This document shows, one piece after another, positions 43,080 through 54,800 of a DNA stretch of 64,000 nt. The notes under the pieces were generated by a model. It was not told the origin of the DNA. It saw only the letters and a program-made list of their open reading frames with translations, and did not search any database. Numbering within the stretch: the first letter of the stretch is position 1; each line of letters opens with the position of its first letter. Source of the DNA: Phanerochaete sordida (lineage: Eukaryota; Basidiomycota; Agaricomycetes; Polyporales; Phanerochaetaceae); contig BPQB01000007.1 in assembly GCA_019973155.2 (NCBI GenBank), positions 1 to 64,000 on the forward strand, written 5' to 3'. The position numbers were made by a program, and so were the translations under genes.

Positions 43080-45109
43080 CTAGTCTTTGCCGTCGCCGAC
43101 GCGTCGTTGGTAGACACTGGCAAGTTCGTCGAGGTCGCACTGGATCCATGGGCTTCTGAAGGCATCGTGTATCGTCCAGCGCAGGTCGATGTCGTACGCC
43201 AGAAGTCCGAGGCAAAGCGTTCGAGCTATCGAACGTGTCAGAACTGCATCATCAACCACGCGCTTTAGGTTCGCCGAGCCGCAGCGTACCGGGGTCCAAC
43301 GTATCCCAGAACTCGGCAGCGAACTCCACTTCATCGTCGACGATCCTCCGTCGAACGCGCCTGTCGTTCCGGACGTAGCTCATAGAAAGCTTTTCTTCCC
43401 AGGATTTCAGCACCAGAGGCTTCGAGTCGTAGTCGGACTCGTCCGCAATCTCGCCATAGTCGAACGGATGGTGCCCACTGGCGGAATGGTCAGTGTTCGG
43501 AGCGAGAGAGCGCAGGATTGCGACGTACGTTAGCATGATGTAGAGGAGCACTCCAGCACTCCAGCAGTCCGCGGGCATGCCGACATATCCGAGATCCTTG
43601 TTCTCTAGCGCGAGGATGCCTTCTGGTGGTAGGTATGAGACTGTGCCGCAGACGTTGAAGGTCTCTTCGTAGGACTTGCGTCGTGCCAAGCCGAAGTCCG
43701 CGATTTGGATGCGCGGATAAGGACCTGGGGCATACAGCAGAATATTTTCGGGCTTATTGCACGGACGCACTGGGTCAGCATGCGCTGTGCTCATCTGTAG
43801 GGACGTTACCTTCAGATCTGATTTGAGCCGTCAGCATCGTCGTCACTTGAACATAGCCTTAAACGACGAAACTTGGACATACCGCGATGGGATATACTTT
43901 TCGTGTGCAGATACTTGAGCCCTAGGATCAGTTGGTACATTATGTACTTCGTTTCGCCCTCGTGAAGGCGACTGGCGGGGTCTTTGTGGTTCACGATGTA
44001 CGAGAATAGATCACCGCCTGTGCATAACTGGAGGAAGATGTATCTGGTAGAGTCAGTGATGAAGCCGACTTAGCAGCATATTCTCGGCCCTACAAGAATG
44101 ACTCGTCGTTATGCACGTCGTAGACACGATTGATGGATGGCTGCGCTTGGGGTCAGGGTTATTCTGTGCTCGCTGAAATTACATACATGATCTAGCGCAG
44201 TTAATATGCGGACTTCCTTCATCAACTTGTCCATCTTCTGCCCTTTCTTCCGCTTGATAATCTTGCAGGCTACTTGCTTGTATGAGGCATTGTTGGAGTC
44301 CATGCCGAGATGAACTGTGGCAAAACTTCCGGATCCTAAGCAATGGGACGTGAGAAGGTAGCGACCGATTTGCTGTGATTGTACGAATGAGCTGGCCATG
44401 GAAAACGGACGGAAGGGTGACCACTTGCCTTCGTTTTCATAACTTCGTCTTCTCGCGGCGTGGGATCGAAGAAATGGACACGCTGAGGAGGGGCGCTCAG
44501 TGCGTGTATGCACTGAAATTCTATATGTACAAGTGTTAGAGACGCATATAACTGCAGTTTGCGGGAAAGTGCACTTCTTGAGCCGATCTGGATGACGTCC
44601 CCGTCCATGAGGAGCACGGCAATCTTGCGTATCCGGATGCCATTGATGTACACCCCGTTCGAGGAGACGTCTTGGAGGGACACCATGATACTGCCTAGGC
44701 TGGACTGTATGCTGCGAGAATGGCTCCAGGACGAAAACACACAGGTGCATACGTGGCACGCACGCATATATCTTGCAATGTATTGCAGATATAGTGCCCT
44801 CTGGTATCACGTACGAGCTGAGGACGCATTGTCCATGTGAGCAGTAACATTTGTCAGAATGTGCCGGACGCGTACCATGCGGCAGGGTTTCGCCCGAGGA
44901 TGAGGGGACAGTCGATGCTAAGCACCAGAACTACGTGGCCAGGCGATAGGGTCTAATGATAACCAATGCGTTCGATTCTGCTAACCTTCCTTGCGACCTT
45001 CGAAGGCGGTATGCAATTTCGCGCATACAGTCGAGCCACTGATGCGGGATACTTTACCCTGGGTGGCGGTCACGACGGAACCCGACTGTGAGTCGCTCGC
45101 GGATGGCAT
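43080..45109 (-). CDS. FHA-domain checkpoint kinase, Chk2/Rad53/Cds1 type
   Basis: A Ser/Thr kinase of the DNA-damage response. The FHA domain is assembled from exons: CPLILGRNPAA, EGTISAIHCKIYA, then VSLQDVSSNGVYINGIRI and MDGDVIQIGSR. The kinase domain has GSGSFATVHLG (P-loop), VACKIIKRKKG (VAIK Lys), QLCTGGDLFSYI (hinge), SISHRDLKPENILL (catalytic loop), IQIADFGLARRK (DFG) and VSYLPPEGI (APE-like). The catalytic loop is interrupted twice: CGC-G (exon), the 8-nt exon ATCTGAAG (43810-43817), then CCCGAAAAT. The start chosen is ATG 45109 (MPSASDSQSG), with donor GTATGC joining ISGST to TLSPGH. An alternative ATG at 45291 with one more exon would add about 25 residues. The C-terminus is short, ending GDGKD; stop at 43080-43082. 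Confidence 0.88.
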
Positions 45110-45404
45110 GGTAAAGACACTCAGAGGCTGCCTCACGCAGCGAGCTCAGAGATGAGGGAGAGGAGAGTGAGAGGGCAGAGAGGGCAGAGAGGAAGTGGCA
45201 GATGGAAACAGGACGTGAACAGGCGCGTACGCACCAATCCCATAGACGCCCCGTCGAACGTGACCGTGACTGCCAGTGGCATGTCAGGCATCTCTCGGCC
45301 AGCAAACTCGACAAAGCGGTCTCGGATTAGACCGTCAGGGGAGGCAATCGAAACCTAGGGATACAGCATCATATGAGAGATACATGCAGTCGAAAACCTG
45401 GGCA

Positions 45405-47735
45405 TCAGTCGTATCCTTTACCACTTCGTTGCTTCACCCGCTTCATTTTCTTGTGGTGCTTCTTCCCCGGCGCGATCTCCCCGCCCGCACTCGCTAACAC
45501 CGCCGCTATCCGCGCCCTCCGGCCGCCCACGGGCGCGCCTTGGTCCGAAATAGCGTTCTGGTGTGGGTACAGCTTCGACCGCGTGAACGCCTGGCCGCCC
45601 CGAGCCGAGCCCGCGAGGAATGCGTTCGACTGGAGCGATGAGTTGGCATTATTGGCGAAGAAATCCGAGTCGACGCGTTGAGTCCTGTGACCAGAGTTGG
45701 CGTTCTGCAAGGGTTGCTGAGAGGCGATGAATGTGTCAGCCTTCTTGGTGACATGCGTGGTAGGAGCGCGCTTTTTGTTGGCGAAACGGCGCAACGCTAT
45801 CCGCCGGGTCTCTTCGTTGAACTCGTCTTCGGACACAGCAGGAGGCGGATGGCAGTACAGCAATTTAGCGTTGACGTAGTCCTTGAGGATGTAGCGAGCA
45901 GCGCGCGCTTCGTCCGGGTTGCCCTGACCAGACCGAGTGAAGCCTCGACCAACTGGAATACAAGTCAGCAGGGATGCCGATGCTGAATATTCGACATTGC
46001 TCACCAGCGTATGAGATAAGTAAATCTTCGGCAGTTATTTGGCCAGTTCCGCCTTCCTCGACAGTCTTAGGTTTGAAGGTCAGTCCATAGGTCGCCTCAA
46101 GAACTTCTTGTGGAATCCTCTTCACAACCAGCGCCGCGGGTCCCGTGTATTCCCTCAGCTGGTCGATGGGCAGGACACCATCACAAACTAGGTCCGCGCG
46201 TGTGGTAGCGAACTGCGGGAACACAAGACCGGGACAATCGCAGAGAGTAATCGTCGACGAGAGTTGGATTGTCTGGAAGTGCTTGGTCTTTCCGGGTGTC
46301 GACGACACGCTGACCTTCTTCTCTCCTATGAGAGAGTTGATCGTACTGGATTTACCAACGTTGGGGTAACCGACAAGGCCGACTACGAGCTTTGATGGGG
46401 GCTGACCGTTAGAGTCAGTGAATTCTGCACATTAATCAGCATAGGGCGTCATAATCCGATGCGACTTTACGGACCATTGAGATCCGGAGCTGTACGCATA
46501 AACAGGTCTTCAAGCTCGAGGACTGAAAGCACCCTAGCTCTCGGATCCTGGCCATCTTCTGTATCGTCTTCGTTCATGAGAGGAAGGTCGTCTTGCTCAA
46601 ACTCGGATTCTGTAGAGTAGTCGTCTTCCGAGTCCTCTTCGTCCGAAACGAGAGGGGTACCGGGAGGCGGAGTAGCAGAGCGAGACTCTGTACCGTCGTC
46701 GTGAGGCTCAGCTTCTTTGACATCATTCTCCGCGTCCTCATCGTCCTCTTGCTCCTCCGACTCCTCAGCAGCTCGTGCCGCAGCCTCTTCTTCGGCAAGC
46801 GCGTTTCTCCGCGCTTCCTGTAGAGCGGTTGCATTTGCTGCCGAGAAGAAGGCGTACTGAATGCCTTGCGAGTCGAAGTAATCTGCCCACTGCCGCCTAT
46901 AGGTTGTTTGATATACAAGGCGAGCACACAGTTTGCGATGACATACCTCTGCTTAGCAGTGAGCAGATCTGATTTGTTGATCAGCAGCAAGCTTTTACGT
47001 TTGCCCTTGCCAGTCCCAGCCTCTCCCTCCGGTCCCTCGACGTCGTGAACGTAGCTCTCCAAGTCTTCGCACCGGAATCTCAGCGGGTTGCGGGCATCGA
47101 CGATCTGCACGACGAGATGCGAGCGCTCCAGCACACGCCAGAGCTGCCGCCACACCTCGATGTTGCGTTCGAACGGCGTAAGGAGGAAGTTATCGCGCTC
47201 TTGGAGCTCTGCGAGGCCCCTCCTCCACTCCAGGAAGGCGTCCTTCTCCTGTCGATCGAGCTGCGGAGTAGTCATGGTCTTCGTCCATGGCGGACGCCTG
47301 GGGACGCGCAGACGCTGCTTATTCTCCGCATGCTTGCGTAGGGTGCTCTTTTCTTCTTCATCTGTCAAGAGGTACGGATTGTGTTTCGTGCCTGCAGCCT
47401 GGCTGATGATCTTGACATTGCGCCTCTCTATACAAAATCAGGTACGAAGCAATGTCATAGAGTAGGGTACGCACCAGCAGTAAATTCGCGCGCGGCGAGC
47501 GTCGCGGTACTCAAGAACTCATCTAGGTCCCGCTCCTGGGTGATAGACATGAGCTTGGTAGGGTCTACATCGGTAGTATACTGCGTCAAGAATCTCAGCA
47601 ATTGATCCCTCGTGAACGTCTTACACGACCTACAAGACCGGATTCGTGTGCATGCCGTGCGTCCTTTGCCTTTCTATTTATGATGGCCCGTCCCAGGCCA
47701 GTGGGATTTTGGTTCTTGCCTTTGGGAGGCTTCAT
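45405..47735 (-). CDS. LSG1: Cytoplasmic 60S biogenesis GTPase LSG1
   Basis: A circularly permuted GTPase that releases the export adaptor NMD3 from pre-60S subunits. The start is ATG 47735: MKPPKGKNQNPTGLGRAIIN. A 53-nt intron joins HAHESGL to YTTDVDPTKLMSITQE. Family blocks: ERDLDEFLSTATLAAREFTA, VPRRPPWTKTMTTPQLDRQE, FLEWRRGLAELQERDNFLLT, then VVQIVDARNPLRFR and LLINKSDLLTAKQR (G4, NKxD). Later come GLVGYPNVGKSSTINSLIGE (G1), SVSSTPGKTKHFQT (G2) and LCDCPGLVFP (G3, DCPG). An acidic insertion (46600-46760) separates the permuted halves. The C-terminus is Lys-rich (GKKHHKKMKRVKQRSGKG). About seven exons. Confidence 0.95.
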
Positions 47736-48082
47736 GACACATGGCTTCAGTTATGCGGCTAGAGCGTTGCTTGAAGACATACCATTTTTTGTCTAGTCGA
47801 GACGCGGAGATGGAGAAGAGAGGTGGGAGAGAGGCCGCAGAGGCGGACCGAGGAGGAAGATTACGAAGGTGCAAGGGACTCGATCACAAATCCCTTTGTG
47901 GGAGATCCGATCGGGCACATCGGGATCACACGTTAGCGCCGAGATTCTATTGGGCAAACGACGATGGAGGGCGAGTGGGACCTTGCCCATTAGCCATGTA
48001 TTTTCCCGAGACCAAGGTATTTGGTATACATCTGCGTCCTACAGGGGAAAGATTTCTACGAGACCACGACAGGCGCAAGCTC
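47736..48082. other. Intergenic segment, LSG1 5' flank / GH5 3' flank
   Basis: 347 bp without a recognised gene. It should hold the LSG1 promoter and the 3' end of the GH5 transcript. No TATA box was evident. Confidence 0.4.
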
Positions 48083-49892
48083 TCAAGGGAGGTTGGGCTG
48101 CACAGCGTCGATCCAGAGGGGCTGGTCGGTGCCGTCAGCGTTGGGGGTGACGGTCAGGACGTAGGTAGTGTCGAAGGCACCCGCGGCCCAACTGGGTGCG
48201 CCGATGAGCATCCTTATCGTGCAGTACGAACACGTGAGAGTGACTTACACGGAGAAGCCAGCAAGAGTGGGATAGGCGGACTTGACGTAGGAAAGCTCAT
48301 TGCCGAGGCTGGAAATGGCAGTCAGTTATCACAAACGACCACAGTATAACCTCGCGAAATCTCACAGCATTTCGCAGCTGGAGGTGTTTCCACCGCCGGT
48401 CTCGCTGAGGATGGCTTGCCTGTTACCGTTCGCCTGGAGGAATTGGACAAGCGTCTGGAGGACAGAGACGTTGTCCTATGGAATACAAGCTGTGAATAAA
48501 TATCATCCGAAGCTACCAGTAAAAATACTTGCGGTAGTGCAGTCGGGATGCGTGCCGCTGTTATCGCTGTCGAGATACTTGTGAACTAGAAAGATGTCAG
48601 GGCTTCAAAGAATCCAACATCGCGCGGAATACATACCGTCGAAGATCAGCTTGCTCGTGCCACCGAGAGGGTCAGTGACCTTGACGAGGTAGGGGCCGGC
48701 CTCGGTGGGGAAGGCCTGAGCAGAGGCCCAGCTGCTTCCGGGAAGGAGGAGGAAGTTTTTGGATCCGGCAGCACGGACGGCGTTGACAACTCCCTGCACG
48801 GAGTTGGCCCAGGTGGAGATGGAAGGAATGTCGTGCGGCTCGTTCATGATACCTGAAGCGGTGTGAGCAGCGACAGACATCAATAGTCAGATACTTACCG
48901 AAGATGACGCGGGAGTTGCTGCCGTACTTCTGGGCAAGCTGCGTCCAGATGCTCTGGAATTGAGCATCAGTAGGACCGCCCTGAGCAATGATGCCGCCAT
49001 TCCAGCGAGCATAGTTGTGCTGCGAGGACGCTGTCAGTATCAACGTTACAAGCGGTGTGTGCACATGAGAGCATACCAGGTCAACGATGACCATGACGTT
49101 CGGGCCGGAGTTAAGGGCGGCCTGGACGGTCTGGTCGTAGCGCGACAGGAAGCTCTGATCGATCGAACCTCCCAGGGTGGGTGTCATGAGCTGCCAAGCT
49201 GCAAGCGCATGTGAGTGGAGACTAGATGATTTAGACTTGGTGTCTTACCGAACGCTGTAAAGAAATATGAGCTATGGAATAAGAAGCAGATGTCCAGGTC
49301 ACTTACGAATACGGTAAAGGTTGGCCCCCTCAGCAGTGAAGTGAGTATATTGAGAGGTGGGAGGCGAGACTCCAGTTCCAGTGAAGCTACCGTCGGTGGC
49401 CTATGGCAGAATTTAGCCATTCGGTTTACGAGTAACCTGGCAAAATACTCACAACGCTGAAGTCATACCCAGCGGTGTTGACTCCTCCCAAGCGAGGCAG
49501 AGCGCCAGCCGGAGCAGTGGGGCCGGTTGCGGGAGCCGAGGAAGTGACGGACGCAGTTCCCGGAATGCACTGGGAGTAGTCTGAAGGTATCGTAAATATC
49601 TGCAGTACTCGAGACTAAATATTGGAACGCACAGGCGTTCAAAGCACTGCAAACCGTGCCAGAAACACAGGTGGTCGCGCCCGCTATTCGGAGGGAAAAT
49701 CAGTATCACGATCCAGCTTGACGTGTTGACAAAACCTACTCCAGCCAATACCACCGCACTGGCCCCATTCCTACAGCACAGGGGCGAGTTCAGCATATAT
49801 TTTGAGTGGAAAGTTGGTTGAATGCTACTTGCCGACTGCTGCGCCACACCGAGTGCAGCCAAAGCGAGAGCGACCGACGCGTACTTGAGCAT
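48083..49892 (-). CDS. Secreted GH5 endo-beta-1,4-glucanase with N-terminal CBM1
   Basis: A cellulase that cuts internal bonds in cellulose. The start is ATG 49892 with signal peptide MLKYASVALALAALG. The cellulose-binding module follows, spread over three exons: EWGQCGGIGW, then TGATTCVSGTVCSALNA, then YYSQCIPG. A Ser/Thr/Pro/Ala linker (TASVTSSAPATGPTAPAG) leads into the catalytic domain: RIPFAWQLMTP, VIVDLHNYARWNGGIIAQGG, IFGIMNEPHDIPS (acid/base Glu in NEP), GSSWASAQAF, FDVHKYLDSDNSGTHPDC and ILSETGGGNTSSC (nucleophile Glu). It ends PLWIDAVQPNLP, TGA at 48083-48085. All catalytic residues are present, as in basidiomycete EG II/Cel5A. The junction between signal peptide and CBM1 is not fully resolved: the only in-phase donor I see is GTGGCG. 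Confidence 0.92.
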
Positions 49893-50470
49893 CTCGATAG
49901 ACTGTTGGCGCACCGAGGGATGTCCTGTAGTGATGTCGAGGACAGCCCATGCTTATATGCCGACGCGGGTAGCGCGAGGAACCCATCACGTCCACCTTAC
50001 ACGGATAAATGGCGGGACATGGTCTCGCAAGAAATCGAGGTCGTTCGGGACGGAATTAGCGTAACGAAGCAGGCGTGCTCATGTGAGCACTGCTGACGTC
50101 CTGAACAGGTGGGCCATGATGTTCTCCATGGGCCCCTCGCACGGGCGCAAGGCTAGAATAAACCTCGGCGGGGAAGGCGGAGAATTCTGGGGTGAACAGA
50201 GGCATTTAGCTGTCGAGACGAGTTCTCGGGACAATTCACTCTACCATGAGAGGATCGCAATATGGCCTACTCGGTCGCACCGCGCCTCGAAATCCGTGTC
50301 GAAGAGTCCTGTGTGGTTGTGGTTCCGGTGCAGAGTGCGGAGCAAGCGCCGCGTCGTGAGTTCCTCCGAGCCGCGTCTCGAGATCAACGTTCCCGCTTCT
50401 TCCTCTACCGCCAGCACCGACCGTCGGGCACACTCGCTCCTGGCCATACCATTCGCTATCCAGGCGCCTT
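49893..50470. promoter_or_regulatory. Divergent promoter, GH5 / LYR gene
   Basis: 578 bp between divergent start codons. Short frames here have no domain-like content. The left part holds the GH5 core promoter; the right part should hold the LYR promoter. Confidence 0.4.
49953..49958 (-). promoter_or_regulatory. TATA box of the GH5 endoglucanase
   Basis: On the minus strand GCATATAAGC lies ~62 bp upstream of ATG 49892. A GCGGGG hexamer (SYGGRG consensus of the CreA carbon-catabolite repressor) occurs near 50167, within 300 bp of the start. Glucose repression is inferred, not shown. Confidence 0.55.
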
Positions 50471-51700
50471 ATGAGCAAGCTCGTTTCGCCGACAGCAACA
50501 GCGGTGTCCTTGTACAGGTCATGTCTGCGGCAAATCAGGCTACTTCCGTCTGAGTATCTTCGGTGAGTATGCGACCCTCTGCTGCTGCTCCACTCGGGAT
50601 CACTTATGTTGCCAGGCAATTCTTCCGAATCAAAGTGAAGGATGACGCGCGCGCGGTGCTCGAGCGAGTACGCCGTCCTAAGACGCAGAAGAGCCGTCTG
50701 AAATTGCTCGGTTCGGTACGCTGCTACCGGAGCTGAGTATACCGCTGGGCAGCTTATAGGAGTTTAGGAACTGCGAAAGCTTGAGAGGGCGAACAAATCA
50801 GACTACAAAGCCTTCGAAGATATTCTGGACATCGCGTATGGTCGAAAGGGAAAGCTACAAGCGGAACTGGTGGAGGTACGAGTCCGACTTGTCCATCCAC
50901 CTTCGAATCTCACAGCGAGCTGTCTATGTCTACCCTAGCCTCTGTTGAGCGATCCAAGAGTTCCTCGTCCCGAGCCTATCATTCCAGGCGTCGAGAAATC
51001 TCGCCCACCGTTGTACTCCGAGGAAATGAAGGCACTATTGGCGAATGGCTCAACACGCTCGACAGGCAGGACTATCCGTCCTCAAATGATCTTGTGGCCT
51101 CCCAAGCTGCCTGAGCGGGCAAAGCCAGACTCTCCAGAAGCAAAACTCTGGGGCCCCTTCAGCAAGCGACGAGAAGTCAACATACGCTGGAGTTTCTTCC
51201 AACATGAAGTCCGGAAGCTGTACCCACCAGTGCAAATCGTCAGCGCGGAAAGGACAGACATCGAGCTGCAGGGCCCGACAGAGCGGAATGTTGCCTCTTC
51301 GTCTCTCAACGAGCTGGGTGTGCGACTTCCAGCTCTCCAAGAAACAGGCATTTTCGAGCATGCCGAGGCGATGGCGGGTCCACCAGCTCGAATAAGAATT
51401 TTGACCCGGAAAGAGAAGCAAGCTCTGGCAGTCGGTCAGCTCACCGACGCTCAACAGGCAGAGCTGCCTATGCCATTAGGTCCTACCCTGCCCTCGCGAT
51501 GGGTCCGCCGCCGGCACAAGGTTGTCCTTGCGCGTATGCCTGTCATGATCTACTCACCTGCCAAGGGTAAAGGCCCAGGGAAATACGGTGTCTCCCATTC
51601 TCCGGCTGCAGTGCTCCAGCAGACAAAATGGCACACAGCTAGGGTTCCCTTTGCCAGCTCCGAAGAGATGCAGTGGCTTGCGTCCTTCGCACCGAAGTAG
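50471..51700 (+). CDS. LYR-motif (complex 1 LYR) protein with long C-terminal extension
   Basis: The start is ATG 50471. Exon 1 encodes MSKLVSPTATAVSLYRSCLR and continues QIRLLPSEYLR. Intron 50563-50615 (53 nt) joins it to RQFFRIKVKDDARAVLER. This is the Leu-Tyr-Arg signature with the downstream Phe of the complex 1 LYR fold. LYR proteins act in mitochondria as assembly factors with acyl-carrier protein and in Fe-S delivery. Further helices are KRLERANKSDYKAF-like (ELRKLERANKSDYKAFED) and YGRKGKLQAELVE. From ~50945 a single exon adds ~250 residues with RWSFFQHEVRKLYPPVQIVS and RWVRRRHKVVLARMPVMIY. Most LYR proteins have only 80-130 residues. The role of the extension is not known; stop at 51698-51700. 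Confidence 0.7.
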
Positions 51701-51818
51701 AACGGAGGAGACAATGACAGGATGTAGTAAACATAGACACAGAGCAGGGTAACTAGACAGCATCCGTAATAAATAATCCAGAGCGATGTGGTCCCAAAAC
51801 CGTGATCCGATCCAGGTA

Positions 51819-54800
51819 TCATTGGTCTGCTGAGTTCTCCAGTTCAAGCCCGTGCAGCTCAATCACATACATGCCGTAGTTGCGGTCGGCCGCGTGAGCG
51901 GCCGCAGACTCTCCTTGCGTGGGATCCACGCCGCAGAGCAGGTCTAGGACCGTCTTGTACTCGTCAAACGAAAACTCCTGTTTCGCCCGAATTGCATCAA
52001 GCAGGTCCTGCAGTACGCATGTATCAGGTCGAGGCTCGTGGGACAAATAAACATGACGAACCGATGGAGACTTCGTGAACAGGATGTAGTATCGTTTAGC
52101 GCGGTCGAAGTCAACTTGCAGCCCTTCCGAGATGATCTTGGTGTTCTGTTGAAGGGCTAGGATATTACGGAACATCTTCTTGACGCCATTTTGGTTCATA
52201 GCGCGAATATGCTTCGCGTTCGAGATGAGCAAGCTCTCCATAAGCTGACCTATGCCCTCAAAGACAAATCTACGATACGCGAAGTGAGACGAGTGCCCAG
52301 CGAAAGCGAAAGACAGTATACCTTCGTTCCTTTGTTGGAAGCGTACTTGAAGTGTAGTCATCGCATTTGACGAGGTCTGCATTCAGGTCGACGATGTGAG
52401 GATCTGGCTCAGACACCTCCTGATCGATATAGTAGTTGCCCTGCAGGCGGTAAGCGTGTTGGTAGGACGCAGTGGAAGGAGACCTACACTACGAAGGGCA
52501 AGATCCAAATGATGCCATACGCGACAGCGTATGTCGACCCGCACAGTATGCAGAATGGTTTCTGATAGCTGCTCGTACGTCTTCTGCAGAGCTTGGAAGC
52601 GCCTGTCATGATCTCAGGTTGGGCTGCGTCGACATAGATGTTTATAAACTGACATGGCCATCGCGTGAGACAGCGGTAGCTGTAGCTGTTCATCCGACTG
52701 GACCGCAATCGCGGGTCCGTAGGGAGTGTACGGCGATACCGCACTCAACGGTTCAAGCTTCTGGGGTGAGGTCGGAGAGAGGGAACCTTCCGGAGCTGAC
52801 TTGAGGTTGCCTAGTTCAGTGGTGAACCACGTCTAACTATCATTGAGCGGATGGAATGAAGAACGGGGGAGCAGAAATACTTACGACGCTGTGGTATAAG
52901 GTCGTCAGGGTAGCGAGATCGCGAGTAGTCCGAACGAGCTCGTCCTTGCCTACTGTCCGATCGTTCAGTAAGCTACCTTCTAGGTGCGTATGTTGCCGGC
53001 ATAGCTGGATTTTCTTTGTCGTAGCATTTGGGTCTTCGATAGCGTTGAACAGCTCTCCCAGACAGGGTACAAACTCGGAGCGCTGCGCCCATTGGGCTGC
53101 GAGCGACAGGCGCGGGAGAGCCTCGCTCTCTTCGTCCTCCTTGATAGACACAAGGTCCTGGAATTTATCGCTGCAGCGCTGATAGAATTGCACGATCACA
53201 GTCAGGATCAGCCGGGAATAGCTTTCCCTGTGGAAAGGCGTGGTTCGCAGCATCGAACAGAGGGAGTTGATCAAAGCCATGAGTTGGACTGCAGCCTGGG
53301 ACCGAGCACGAACTATCAGATCCAGTTTGAGTAGCCGGGTTCGAGACCCTACCTTCATCAGTGGTTTGGGGGAGAGGCTTGTCGACACAGAGTCTGGCTG
53401 GAATGCATCGGAACCTTGATCACTGTCAGAGGCATGCTCAACCATGTACGTGGGGTACACTCACTGGTGACAGCCTGGTGGAACAGCTCGGACACCTTGT
53501 CTTCTAGCTGAGGCAGATACACCTTCATGACAAACTCGTCGAGCACGTTGCCAGAAGCTCTGACGGCCTCTCTCCCCTCAGGCAGGACCTCGGCGATGCG
53601 ATCCATAAACGCAAGCGTGGGTTGGAATAGCACGCTGACGTGGAAAGCATCGGGATGGACGAGTAGTCTGTGGTGGTGTCCGCTGCCAAGCAAGCGGTCG
53701 TCCTGGCCAACCGCAGATAATGTTGCCTGCACAGCGTTTTCGGTGGAGCCCTGCACCAGACCAGGGACCGAATCTTTCAATACACGCGTAAGCTCGTCCT
53801 CGTGTGCCTTCAGATACTTGTTCACCAGCTTGAGGTCGGCATCGGCAAAACGGAAGACAGGCTTTCCCCTGTCACGATGATGCTTGCCCTCACGAAGTAC
53901 CTCGTTGATGGAAGAAATCGGGTTACGTCCAGACACAACACCTTGCTCCTCGTCCGTGATGTAATCGTTCAGCAGGGTTCGGACCTAGACAGCTTGTCAA
54001 CGTGGTCCAAGTTGTTCCGCGCACCGTGTGCACTTACTTCGGCCTGAATTGGGGACCAAATCTCAGCCAGTGGGAATAATGAACCCGGTTTCGTGCCCGA
54101 GGTGTCCTTGAAGTCTCTTCTCTATAGCTGAAATCAGCGACGCGCTGGATATATTCTGAGTCGACTTACTGAGCCGATGCGGTTCGACACTTCATAGATG
54201 ACGCGCAAGCCCTGGGCGACAGCGTCCAACTTCGAATACATGGTCCAGAAGAGATCCTTCATGATCTCCTGGTCGGTGCGCTTCGTGGACATCTCCAACG
54301 CAGCAAGCCGGAGAGAACGTGCCGGAAGAAGCTGACCGTGGCCGCTTGACCTTGCGCCAATGTATGCTGGGCTGTAGGAAAGCCCGGAAAGTCCTGTGTT
54401 CGTGGAGAAGTAGACATCGCCAGGCCGGCCGACGCTGGTAGCGCTGCTCGGCCCCAAGGTCGATGCTCGTCGGCCATACTCGGCACGTTCAGCAACTTCT
54501 TCGAGGGTAGTATCTACCAGGGCGTAGATTTCCTGTGGTAGCTTCTGCGCGACGATGTCCAGAGCGAGGCCGAGCTTCCCTAGCACCGCTAGCGCCTCGA
54601 GTAGAGTCTCCATGTACGAGAACGATTCAGCTTCAGGATTACGATTCGACTGTGCAGCACTTTGGCTAGCGGCGAGGGCCAGAGAGGGTGCAGTGAGGCT
54701 TGCCGCCAAGGACGTCCTGGACTGATTCGACAATAGGCCCAGAGACATACTGGCCGATGCTTGAAGGACCGTCCCTGAGCTGCCGTCAAGATGGTTTTGC

